Assembly: GCA_004794655.1 (NCBI GenBank)
Contig: SMMW01000534.1
Coordinates: forward strand, 4,521,001-4,585,000
Length of the DNA stretch: 64,000 nt
From: Marisa cornuarietis
Taxonomy: Eukaryota > Mollusca > Gastropoda > Architaenioglossa > Ampullariidae
Reading direction: 5' to 3'
Positions 1 to 10,332 of the stretch are shown here, one piece after another; position 1 is the stretch's first letter, and the number at the start of each line of letters is the position of its first letter. The translations under genes were made by a program, and so were the position numbers. The notes under the pieces were generated by a model. That model saw only the letters and a list, made by a program, of their open reading frames with translations, was not told the origin of the DNA and ran no database searches.

Positions 1-108
1 GGAAGCTCCCCCGGTCACCGACGAACCAGAGTTCGATGCCGGAAATTTAGGAGGCTCACTGGATGACAACGCTGAATGGAGAAAGCTTTTCGCCGAGTTC
101 AATTTCAG
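1..108 (+). CDS. Frizzled-9/10 receptor, partial exon (linker after the cysteine-rich domain)
   Basis: This is the right-hand part of an exon whose left side is outside the window. Reading codons from base 2 gives 35 residues without a stop, beginning EAPPVTDEPEF and rich in acidic residues. It ends in CAG|GTAACG, a good splice donor, with two bases (AG) of a split codon left over. Base 1 (G) would be the third base of the preceding codon. Many Frizzled receptors have Met-Glu-Ala-Pro just after the cysteine-rich domain, and the G fits an ATG there. The split codon (phase 2) is completed exactly by the first base of the exon at 2248. The segment lies in the variable extracellular linker between the Wnt-binding domain and the membrane domain. 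Phase match and position are the main support, because this linker is poorly conserved in the family. Confidence 0.72.
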
Positions 109-2247
109 GTAACGGTCATCATTTTGACTTTTAGTCAGTACTGTTATTGTTATATGTATAAAGTGACTATTATGTAAGAACGTCGGTTGTGTTTCCTTGT
201 TGTTCCTTGAACGGAACTTAGGAATAGGATAGTGCTTCGATGAAGTAATGTTTAAAATTTTTACAGGTGTTCTACTCGTAATCGCATTCCCTACCCCTGC
301 GCTCCCTCCCTCCCTGTGCCTTATGACTAATCTTGCTTGAGAGCTACGCAGAGAGCTCTTCATCGCCAGCATATTAGGCACGATCATTAGAATGAACTAT
401 GAGAACTGGCGTGATTTAGAGCTAATCACAACACCTAAAGGCCGCTCCTGCTAGGCCCTCGACAAGTGTTCTAAGCGTGCATTAGACGTACGGCGGCGCG
501 AGGCCACGGCTGCTTTGAAGAGTAACTGCCGGGTGTCCCGTGTCTGTATGGGCACTTCTTTTTATTATTATTCTTTCATCTTGCCTGCACTCCAGTTTTA
601 AAAAATCGCTTAAGGCTAGCTTTGATTCAATTAAAGAAGACCGTGCTTACTCATTCATCCACACACTCAACTTGAGTTCCCAGCATTGAACTTAGTAACA
701 GCCGTGTTGATTGTGAAGAAAGCTGTTAGCTAGTTGAGTAGGAAGCGAAGCAAGTCACAACAGCGTGACGAAAGCGGGGGGAGAGGGGAAATGTCAAGAT
801 AGGTGTGTGTGTTTGTGGTAGGGCTTGGGGGGAGTGGGGTAGTTTGGTTTGAGAGACTAAACATGCTGTTACCCGATGTCATCCCCACCAGTCCCATACA
901 GGGCCATCGTTTCTTTCACTAATGTTCGACAGGCGGTAGTAATTCGACCGTTCGAAATAAGGAATCGCTCGCGAGCACGAGACGACGAAAGACTATAGTC
1001 ATGTCCGCACCCACCCCAACTTATCCCGAGGGCTTTAGTTGACGAGAGTAAACACTTACAGCAGGTCAAAGCACCAAGAAAGGAGGTCGTCTTGTAGACA
1101 GCGCTCGCACGTTACGCGTCTTCTCTCGCCTCTTGGTGCGATCGGTTCGGCTGCGCCATGCAGCGTGATGCGCTAAAGGGGCCGAGACTTGACACGCTAC
1201 ACAGCGTGAAATTGACCTGCTACGGCGTTATAGTGTGACGTGCGCTCTAGTGGCATATCAGCGCCCGTTTTCCCGCAAGGTTTTCTGTATCATGTATGTG
1301 TGCGTGCTTGTGTGTGTGGTAAAGACAGCAGATAAGGGAAGTTTTCACCAGTAAACGAGGTAGACCATGATCCCCCACCCTTCCCCCCACCAAACAAAAA
1401 ACCAGTGAGAAGGGAGTGAGAGGTGTCATACTACCTAGCGAGAAGAGAGGCGTGAAGCTGACGATGTGGCTTTACAACGATGACAGGTCGGACGATCGTC
1501 ATGGCACGAACGCGGTTCCCGCGCTTTCGTCTTACGTAAACATGAGGGTGCACGTGCCGAGGCTAAAGTGGTCTGCGCGGGGACTGAAAGCGAATACACT
1601 AACCCGAGCATTACTCGAGAGGACGTGTGGATTTTCGTTTTACCTGCTTGCGTGCGCGCGCGCTTGTGTGTGTTCTCACTCACATTCGTACAGTCTGAGG
1701 ACTGTTTACTTGACACCCCTTACCATTTTTTTTAAGACCATGCCGTTCCCTCGCTAGTTGGTTAAACCTTTGTCCGCCCTTGTGCTTGCACCACACACAG
1801 GCTAGCTTTATCTCAGGGTCTGCTTAGAACACGTTTGGACGCACACGCGTACTGAAACTACCAGAACCGGAGACGTGACGCACAAACTCTATGATCAAGC
1901 TTACTGTGTAAATATTTCATTATACATTTATGATATACGTGTTTATAGCAGTTTGAGTGTATAATGCTGTGTGAACGGAAAATTCACATTTTAGTATAGC
2001 GATGAACAGTAATTTGGAAATCAAACAAGCGGAACGCCTTAGTAGCGTGAATCGTTTCTCAACAAGGAGAATGGGGAAGACAGATTGATAGAGGGAGTAG
2101 AAGGAAGAAGGTTACAGTATGGTGCTACATCATGTGTCCGCACAGATGGATGTACCAGCACGCAGCAGTAGGTAACATACCGAACTCAGGTAATTGCGAT
2201 TGATTATGGCAGATCGCTAACGTCTCACGCCAACGGCCATGTTTCAG
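109..2247 (+). other. Frizzled intron, about 2.1 kb
   Basis: The intron begins GTAACG and ends in TTTCAG, with a second usable AG six bases later. Short open frames inside it (for example 1416-1757) resemble no family I know and lack splice-site support, so I leave them out. It contains some GT-rich sequence around 800-840 and 1285-1320. I see no recognisable mobile element. Confidence 0.65.
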
Positions 2248-2413
2248 GGACAGGACAACGACGGAACCCGCGCGCAGAGAAGAGGTGGGGCGCGAGGGAG
2301 GCCCATGTCCGCCTCGCTTCGTGCACGTGGACAAGATCGAGGGCAACAACACGTGCGCCCCGCGCTGTGACGTCGACGTCTTCTTTCGCCAGGAGGATAA
2401 GCACTTCGCAAAG
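2248..2413 (+). CDS. Frizzled-9/10 receptor, internal exon (juxtamembrane linker)
   Basis: The exon is 166 bases: one base completing the split codon of the previous exon, then 55 codons. It starts after TTTCAG and ends AAG|GTGACT in phase 0, matching the phase-0 start of the next exon at 10333. The peptide contains GPCPPRFVHVDK, then CAPRCDVDVFF and QEDKHFAK. This is the conserved cysteine-bearing stretch just before transmembrane helix 1; vertebrate FZD9 and FZD10 have a comparable Cys-x-x-x-x-Phe-x-x-Val and Cys-Ala-Pro pattern followed by an acidic-aromatic run. The cysteines probably pair within the linker and shape the hinge between the Wnt-binding domain and the membrane bundle. The frame is open further left to about 2204, but the splice acceptor and the phase match fix the start. 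A downstream alternative start at 2254 would drop two residues. Confidence 0.85.
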
Positions 2414-3635
2414 GTGACTAGTCCCTGTCTCTGTACCGACACTCTTTATCCGCAGCAGCTGCTGCTACGGTCTGGTCCCACGTTCCCTTTAGTTTCTTTC
2501 TCTTTTTTCATCTTTACCGGTGACGTGGGTTGTCACTAGCGGCTTCCTGTTATCACCAGTCATCATGATCATCATCATTGTCATCATCTTCAGCTTGTTT
2601 AATCCACAAATATTACTTTGTATTTAAAGATAGTTTTAAATGCAGTTGTGGTATTCCATTGCAACTTTTACAAAAATTTGTGATCAACACCAATGATTAA
2701 AACTATAGTAATGGTTCATTCAGAGCACACTGACTCTAAACGACACGGCAGATTAAATTGCTCAATCACAAGCCATGCAAGCAGGATAGCAGCCCAAGTA
2801 CGGAATAGTAGAAAAGTGTTGTGTTAATTCCGAGAATGCTCAGTGTCTCGCATTAGATGTGCAAGTAAAATGAAAAAAAAAATTAAAATGCGCTTGCTGA
2901 TAGGATTAAGTGGAGTCAGTTGTCAAATATAAGCATGTCAGCAGTGACAGTGTATGTAACCTGCGTTCCTGAGCTTTGCCACCTGTCGCCCCGACTGTCG
3001 TGTAGTTTTCAATATTGGATTTGGTTGCCTTTCATTTTGGTTACCGTCCGATAGTGATACAACTCCCCTCCCCTTCTTCTGTCGCCTTTCTTATCTTGGA
3101 GCATTTCGTTTGACATACAACAGTTCATTTTAGACAGGGGCATGGTTTTGCCAGATATTAACAAATAATAATGACAGTCAGCAGCATTCAACGAACTTTC
3201 GACGAATGTGTCTTGGGATTAACGCAACACTTTATCCTGCCTACACTAGGAGGGCTTTAAATAATGGCCTAATATTAATTTAACGTTAATTTTCGTGGGA
3301 CGAAAAACACCAGTGTCAAATGTCTCCCGTCTAGAGATGATTAATGAGATGAAGCACGTGCTGACCTGACCAGCTTAACAGGCGTTTGACAAGCCAGTGA
3401 CCAGTCGTTTCTAGGGGTCCAGCTGATTGAGGAGAGGGGTGCGTTAGTGTGTATGTGGGGGGGGGGAGTCATGTAGCCAGAGTTGTGCCAGTGAGAGGTG
3501 CGCATCTCTGTCGGCATACGAACTTGTGCCCCGCATGTATGAAAACGGCCCAGTCGTGAGACTGTGTCTGTGTAATGTGAATGGCGGTGATCGTTAGGTG
3601 GGTCGCACATTTAGGACGATCCCTCCCTCCACCTG

Positions 3636-3812
3636 GGGGGTCCGGTGGCGCAACAGTTAGCGCCCGTCACCAATACAGTGAGGTTTGGCTGTCATTGGTT
3701 CAGATCTCGTCTCGGGCACGCTGTTCCTTCTCTGCATGTGACATTTGTTTACAGGGCTGGCTGCCTTGCCGTGATATAGCCTTAGTTGCTGACGGCGTAA
3801 AACACCGAATTC
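3636..3812 (+). mobile_element. tRNA-derived SINE-like repeat, copy 1
   Basis: The head resembles a tRNA gene: an A-box-like GGTGGCGCAACAGTTAGCGC near 3644 and a B-box-like GGTTCAGATCT at 3697-3707, followed by a body with ACAGGGCTGGCTGCCTTG and ending near GACGGCGTAAAACACC. A second copy lies at 25173-25315. The A and B boxes are internal RNA polymerase III promoter elements, which places the element on the + strand inside the large Frizzled intron. The family name is not known to me. Its boundaries are approximate. Confidence 0.72.
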
Positions 3813-6800
3813 CCCCCTCCCTCCCTGGAGATTTCGTGCTGATCTAGTCTATCCACGCGTGTTGTGACTTGGTTAAGCATTATGGCTCTCGAATTTGTTT
3901 TAAATAATGGTCGCCGACTGCTTCAGCGTGATTTTTAAAAAATAAGAAATCTGAGATCATAAATCTAGAATTTTGTAAATTTTTTAAAATCTAAGATATT
4001 ATCAGGGTAAATTTATTTCTTGTAGCAATATTCAAACATCCTTTTTTTAAACAAATTATTTTATTTAAAATAATATTTATTGCTATCTTATGAACAAATA
4101 CGTAAAATTGGACGGGCTTGGATATTAACGTTCAAATAAACATTTCCTGCTTATACAGGATCGCCGAATCTCGCTTTATTGAAGGTCTTCAGTTTGTATA
4201 GTGTAAGCTTACCGGGGCCAACGAGCAATACTGTAGGCGAGACATTACAAGACTCCATTTAGATAGATAAGTCAACGTAAGCATATGATCATTCTGTGAT
4301 GAAATCATCCCTACAAAAACTCCTTAAAGTCACCTAGCCTGACGATGCTTTATATAACACTTATCGGCACGAGGCCTGGACTTGTAAACTGTCGCTTGGA
4401 TGTCGCATAGCCTCCAAGCTCGCGCAGCAGGTATCGAATTCATGCTGAATTGGCGACGACTGTTCCGCGAGATAAACTGAGGTCTTGTTGCGCGGGTCGA
4501 TGTTTTATAGGTAGGTTAGAGTGTGGATCCATGTTTTTAAAATAATAATAATAAAAAGAGCACATGCAGCACATTTCCTCACAGCTAGCCAGCTCAATCC
4601 GTTTCACAAAGCGAGCACGAAAGATATTAAAGGGGAGAATTAAGATATGATGGTCGTGTGTAGTGAAAGGATGCCCGGAGCATGGTGTTTTTGCTTCACA
4701 GCTTAAAATGTTAGCAAAATAGTTCAGATCTGCATTCCATAAAACAGTGGTGTCATCGGGCGAAGTCATTACAAGTCTTCGTATGCATTCAGCGGATTGC
4801 TTATTCCAATCCCAGAGAAGTGTTCATGTAAAAGCAGGGGTGGCGAAAGAAATCATTTCATTCGGCCCACCAAAGTAACTGCAGATTTCGGTGTCTATAA
4901 ACTGTTTTCATAGCAACATAATGTATATTAAGTAAAAAATAATAACGTACATTTTGAGGGACAACCAAGGAGCGTCCATTACGAGATAGGACACAGACGA
5001 GTACATGACGGGGTGTGCGCATCTCGTCGGCCGCCCGCGATCTATATGGACGATTTGGGAGAATTATGCATGTGACCTTCTCCCTTAGACAAGGGTAGAC
5101 CATTTCCGGTTTGATGTTGACCATGCTTGCTCATATAATAATAATAAAATCATCCACATTGCTGTGTTCCTTAGTGTACAGTTCAGGCCTACAAGGGTCC
5201 AACATTATTCTTTCATGGATTTCCAAATGATGCAATGAAACGGCTTTGGCTGGTAAAAATTCGCTTGGGTTTACGAATTTATTTGTACGCATGCAATCAT
5301 GTTAGTGTGTAAAGCATGTGTGTGGACACTTTGTAAATGCCATAATCTCCTCCATCAGGAGGAGGTATTGTGTACTAAATTATGATTATAATTAATGTAT
5401 CTTAACTGCATAACCAAAAACAAAATTATGCAATGGGGAAAAAGGTTTGTTATTATATACTCTGTCTTACCTAGGAACTTTCCAACTATAAACATGTATT
5501 TTTCAGACTGCAGACAGTTGCTTAACCCAGCTTTTCATAGGAGTAGAGCATATTTTTTCGCGCACCTGATTACGAAAATGCAGATTGTGGTGACTCCGAG
5601 GAACAAGCAGGCTGGGAAAGTACAAAAATTGTTAACACATTGTGGCGAAACTACAGCCTGACCAAATATAGCAGGATAACTTTTAGGTTGATAATGTTGT
5701 ATGGCCCGAAAAGGATGTTATAAATATCAAAATGGCCTTTGGAGGAAAAAAAGTTCTCCTGATGCAAAGTGTAGTCACCATATCTAAAACCAGCCATCAC
5801 ACCGGCAGGCTCTAAAGAGGACATTCCACAGATTCTGTAGGATGTATAGGGCAGGATGAAGCAGCTCTCTCTCTTCTCTCACACACACACATACACACGA
5901 ACCACATATTAACAAAGGTCAAAAAGAAGCCTGCGGATCCACGTCCACACCGTGTCTTCCGGTCAAACTATTCGGTATGCCTTTAGTCAAGATGCTTAAT
6001 AGCGCATACACAGAATGAAGACGCAGTGTTAATACCAAAGATCAACTTCGCGAATCAAGAAGTGCCTTGTCTAAAGAGAGTTTCGTGATGATACCAGCAG
6101 ATTACAGCATTTCTGGCATCATTGAGGAAGATGTTCCAAAGATAATCAGACGATACAAATAGAGAATTGAGAATGAAGGGAAAAATCCCACGGCCGGCCA
6201 AGGCAAGAAGAAATGACAGGATGTTGTGTACAGCCGGAGACGGAGAACAGGGACTACACCCCCACCATCTCGAGCTTTCAGTCGAGCCCCGGACTAGACC
6301 CCGCGTGACACGGCCGTGACGTGATGACCCGACGCGGCGCTCGTTACTAATGTGAGGTTTCCCGCCCGTACACTGCCACAAAAACGACAAGGATACCGTT
6401 GAAGTTGTGGCCGCTTGCTCGCATGACGTGACAGCGAACTGATGTTTTTGCTGCCGTCGTCAGCTTAATGACGGGCTAAACTTTCTTCCCGCGCGTACCT
6501 GATTGGTTCTGGAGCTGTTTTGGCCGTGTAACGCAAGCCCGCGGTTTATGTCCCATGTCAGGCTGAATTGTCTTTCTTTTGACAAAAGGGCTGATGTTTC
6601 TTGTTGCGCTAGGCCAGTAACAAGTGCCCGGTTACCGCACCGGCCGTGTCTTTTAAAGTTGGCAGTGGTTTATAGTGAATGTCGGAATGACACTGGTTTT
6701 TTCTCTCTCGCCAGTCTACACAGTTTAAAAAAGATACTAAATTCGGATTTAAATGTCAGAGAGAATATTATGATTTAAAAATAATCTTTTGTTGCTTTCA

Positions 6801-7295
6801 GCCCTCTGCATTAGTGCTTTGTTTTTTTTTCTAATAAGATCTATTGATTTCAAAATAAAAACTGCTGTTGAAAGTTCACCCGTTCTCTCTGCCTCCCTTC
6901 TGATTTCCCGCTCTCGCTCGCGCACACGCCTATGCGCACGCACCCTCGTGCAGACCAGACAGACCTCTCTTTCTCTCTTTGGCTTGCACTTCACAGCAAA
7001 TTGTCATTTTCACAGAACGCAATGTGGCGACCTTGGTCGAGGGTCGTAAACTTGTCACTTGCTGAAATAAATACGAAGACTTGCATGCATACACGCAAAC
7101 AGTACTCTCTTTTCTTTTTGTCTATGGTCCTCTTTTTTTTTTTTTTTGCCCGGAGCAGCGCGTTACAGACATACCCCGGGGAAAACTCGCGACATCAGCG
7201 TCAGTAGGCAAAAGACCCTACACTGCGAGTGCGAAAGGCACATAGGCGCTGTGTACCTTGAAGGGTTCGTGCTTTTTTATTATTTGTTTTATTGT

Positions 7296-7481
7296 ATTAC
7301 GTAACAAATTAAATGTTGCACCCTGGCCCTCCAGGTTGGGAGTTTTGCTTTGTGTTAACAACCCATTCAAGTAAAACACAAGCTGTTACAGAAACCGCAA
7401 TCGGAACCACATGGGCCCAACTGAGGGGGGCTGCACAAAACCGGGTCCTCTGGCCCTATGCTCCTCGAGGAGTAGCAAGGA

Positions 7482-7514
<33 letters not shown>

Positions 7515-7527
7515 ACGCAACAAATTA
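7296..7527 (+). mobile_element. Short composite element made of RTE-like 5' and 3' ends, with target duplication
   Basis: The element itself is 7312-7511 (200 bp). It is flanked by ATTACGTAACAAATTA (7296-7311) and ATTACGCAACAAATTA (7512-7527), a 16-bp target duplication with one mismatch. Its first half matches the 5' end of the full-length retrotransposon at 28799-31980 (minus strand): GTTAACAACCC, then GTAAAACA and TTACAGAAAC. Its second half matches the 3' end of the same element: ACATGGGCCCAACTG, AACCGGGT, CCCTATGCTCC, finishing in a (GAT)n tail. The roughly 2.9 kb of coding sequence in between is missing. This is a non-autonomous derivative that probably relied on an RTE-like enzyme supplied in trans. 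It shows sequence decay but clean ends. Confidence 0.82.
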
Positions 7528-8534
7528 GAATATTTGTTAAATATTATATACAGTTATATATACCGGAGAAACCTTTTTTGTCTTTTAAGAGCGGCAGGAA
7601 TGGCTTTAAAGCCACGAGTTTCGCTTAGCCTTCCAAAGATAAGGGATGACTTAGGTGATTTGTTGTGCTTTTCTTTTTGTCTGATATTTATCGGTTTCCG
7701 TTTCGTCGCTGCACTGGGTAACATCACCGTAAATATAAGTGCTCGTAGTTTGAATAGGAAGCAGGGTAGCTTGCCCTCGACACAAGTGCAGTTTCCAAAG
7801 ACACGACAGCCAATCGTTTGCAGTCTCGTGAAAGCTGTAAATAAAGACCGGTGGATTTTCAGTGATGGGAATCAGGCTGGCTGCTAGGACGGAGAGCGGG
7901 TAAGTTAGGGGAGGAAGGGGGGCAGCCCTAAACCGTCAGCTTTCTCCGTATATCATGGGTTAACGGACTATCGTCAGTGTTGTAACTACATGCACGAAGA
8001 AAACATCCCTTACCCCAGTTTCCGGCTCTGGTTCAACTGATTTTATTCACCAACAGATTTGCATCAAGAGCATTTCTGGGTCCTTTGCGTCTGAAGTATT
8101 TAAGTGCTCCCGAGGTTGCTCATCCCCAGTATGTGCCTCTAGTTCTTGGGAGGGCACTGACGGCAGTAACTGTCGACCAGACGTGGACCATCTTTTCTCC
8201 GTTGGCATCTTTGCTGTTGAAGGTCCACACATCGCTTCCGTCTCATAGCTGCCCCCTAAGTAATGTTACCTCCAAACCATAATTACACTCTATGTGAGTC
8301 CTAGTTTCGTCTCGTCTGCTTCCTCTCAGTGTCTGGCACACGCAGGGAAGCACGTGAGTTTGGGACTTTTCGTGCACATGATCTCATTTCCACTGCCCTC
8401 CTTAACTGCAGTCTCGCCCAGTTAACGTATTAACGTCTGGCATAAGTTTACGCTTGGACACACACGATCAGTAACAAGTAGGTCATCTGCGAAATAAAGT
8501 CTCAGGTACTTATCAGAAAAATTAGTTTTTCCTT

Positions 8535-8600
8535 ACTTATCTGGAGAATATACAGTTTTATATACTTTTCTGGAGAATATACCATTTTATATACTTATCT
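8535..8600 (+). repeat. 29-bp tandem repeat, about 2.4 copies
   Basis: Two 29-bp units of the form CTT(A/T)TCTGGAGAATATAC followed by a TTTTATATA block lie side by side, then a partial third unit. A small AT-rich minisatellite within the Frizzled intron. Confidence 0.75.
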
Positions 8601-9440
8601 AAAGAACCGCAAAAGAGTCGTCAGTGCTGCTTCAGAATGTAAATTTTATGTTATTGACGAGAGAGATGGAATGGGTCCTACAAGTTGTCAACCGGTTAAA
8701 TAGTCGTTCATCCGTTGAATCTGTAGTATTCTGCTTATCCCTGCATAACGGGGGCTAGCGAAGTGAGGGATGTAACAGCGGGTGGAAAGGGTTGGGGAGG
8801 ACCGAAAAGAGTCGTCAGCACGTGGAGAGGCAGACACTGCGTGCGCGAGCGATGTTAGCTGGTGGGGTCAGGGATCAGACTGGTGCGTGGCGGCCGATTC
8901 AGGTGGATTGTATCCGAGTGATCATCTGTTTACACAGGGTGGGGCCAGTGCATGTACATAGAATACAGTTGGCGGGAGCGCTTGAGCCTGTCCCCGAGGA
9001 CACATCTCCAGCGAGACACGTGATGGTTGCGATTAGAGATGATTGCTTGGGATTGCTGTTCTTTCTTAGCTGGTCTGTCACATGTAATGATCCAAGACGT
9101 CAACAGTCTTCGGACGAGGGGTTGAAGTTTATTAGGGGTTATAGGTCAAGCTTAGTATTTGATTAAAAATAACTTGCTTTAGCAGATGTAAAAAGGTCAG
9201 CGCGTTACGCGGATAGGCGTTAGTGTAATTAGCAGGTATCGCAGCATTTCCTCGGACAGGTAACAATCTACTGTAAATGATGTACAGAGGTTGTCTTGAC
9301 AGAAATAAGTCTGAGGCAAAACGAGCGACATCAAGCTAACGTGTGAAAAGAACGAACAAAAACACATGGCTTGCAGAAATAGCGTATTCACAGTGTGTGC
9401 TTCTTTGGTATTGGGAGTTCAGGGCTGGGATCTATGGGGT

Positions 9441-9637
9441 ATAAGTATAAAATGCAATGTATATAGCTATATAGCTAGAGAGAGAAAAACTCGGTAAAAA
9501 CCGAAGTGTTTCATTTATATTATACTCAGAAGTTGCTATCAAATTAACTTTATATATACCTTTCAATTCTTTAGCTATAGAATGAATTCTAGCTATACAT
9601 TTGAAATCTATATTTATAGATTGCATTCTATAACTTC
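9441..9637. mobile_element. MITE-like imperfect inverted repeat
   Basis: The left end reads AAGTATAAAATGCAAT and the right end, on the opposite strand, reads AAGTTATAGAATGCAAT. The inner TATAGCTAG segments are also inverted with respect to each other. The length is about 197 bp and the sequence is AT-rich. Another copy of the GCAATGTATAGCTAG core occurs just to the right, near 9733. I see no clear target duplication and no coding sequence, so the class is unknown. Confidence 0.4.
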
Positions 9638-10332
9638 TGGCTTGAAATGCATACGGAACGAGGCTGGCTCATTTGCATATGAAAAAAGGTCAAAGACCAA
9701 CCAATCAGTGCGCTTGTAGCAATGGCCTTTAGATTGCAATGTATAGCTAGAAATAGCAAATTTGAGAAAATTTCCCTCTTGGCGCCCCATAGGGATCACG
9801 TGACCCAGAGACAGCTAAGCTCGTTAGAACAAGCTAAAACTGCAGAAAGTTATGAATAAATCAACCTATTTTTCATCCTCGCACACATCGAATTTCTCTT
9901 TTGTCTCGATATTTTCTCCCTTCTGTTTCTTTCCACTGTTCCCCAAGTACCTCTACCTTTGCTTTATACAATCTAGTTTTAGTAGAACCGTCCTTTTTGT
10001 TTGTTGTGGCTTCTTTTTGTGCCTCCTTCACAGAGAAGCACAGGACAAACCCTTTGATTGTCATCAACCTCTTCATCATTGTCATCAACATCATCATCGT
10101 GGTCATTATCACCATCGTTCTGGTCATTATTGGCATATATGTGCCTACATGTGAAATTGTGTTGCCGTTATTACAGCTGCGGATTGCGTTATAAGCTTTA
10201 CCGCATATATACCTGTGAGACAGGATAATGAAATGTTTTGGGCAAAGAGTGGGGCTTGAAACAGTTTTGGTTCTCTGTGTCCTGTTGTACAGCTTTTTTA
10301 TTTGTTTATTTATTTTTTACCTTTGGCTACAG

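Larger units (their letters stand above)
2414..10332 (+). other. Frizzled intron, about 7.9 kb, repeat-bearing
   Basis: The intron is bounded by GTGACT on the left and a pyrimidine-rich CTTTGGCTACAG on the right. It contains a tRNA-derived SINE-like repeat (3636-3812), a 200-bp RTE-derived composite (7312-7511), a short 29-bp tandem repeat (8535-8600) and a MITE-like inverted repeat (9441-9637). Other open frames inside it have no recognisable domain. An ATG at 10228 is in frame with the next exon only because the intron end happens to lack stops; it is not the gene start. Confidence 0.7.

Noticed and set aside
3640..3720. Functional tRNA gene at the SINE head
   Set aside because: The arms do not form a full cloverleaf, the B box is degenerate, and the body continues as a repeat found again at 25173.
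8792..9166. 124-codon open frame inside the large Frizzled intron
   Set aside because: No recognisable domain, no splice context, and composition like random translation.
10228..10332. ATG in frame with the Frizzled exon, suggesting a start at 10228
   Set aside because: This is the 3' end of an intron: pyrimidine-rich with CTACAG at the border. Codons before 10333 do not match the family, while the exon at 2248-2413 joins in phase.
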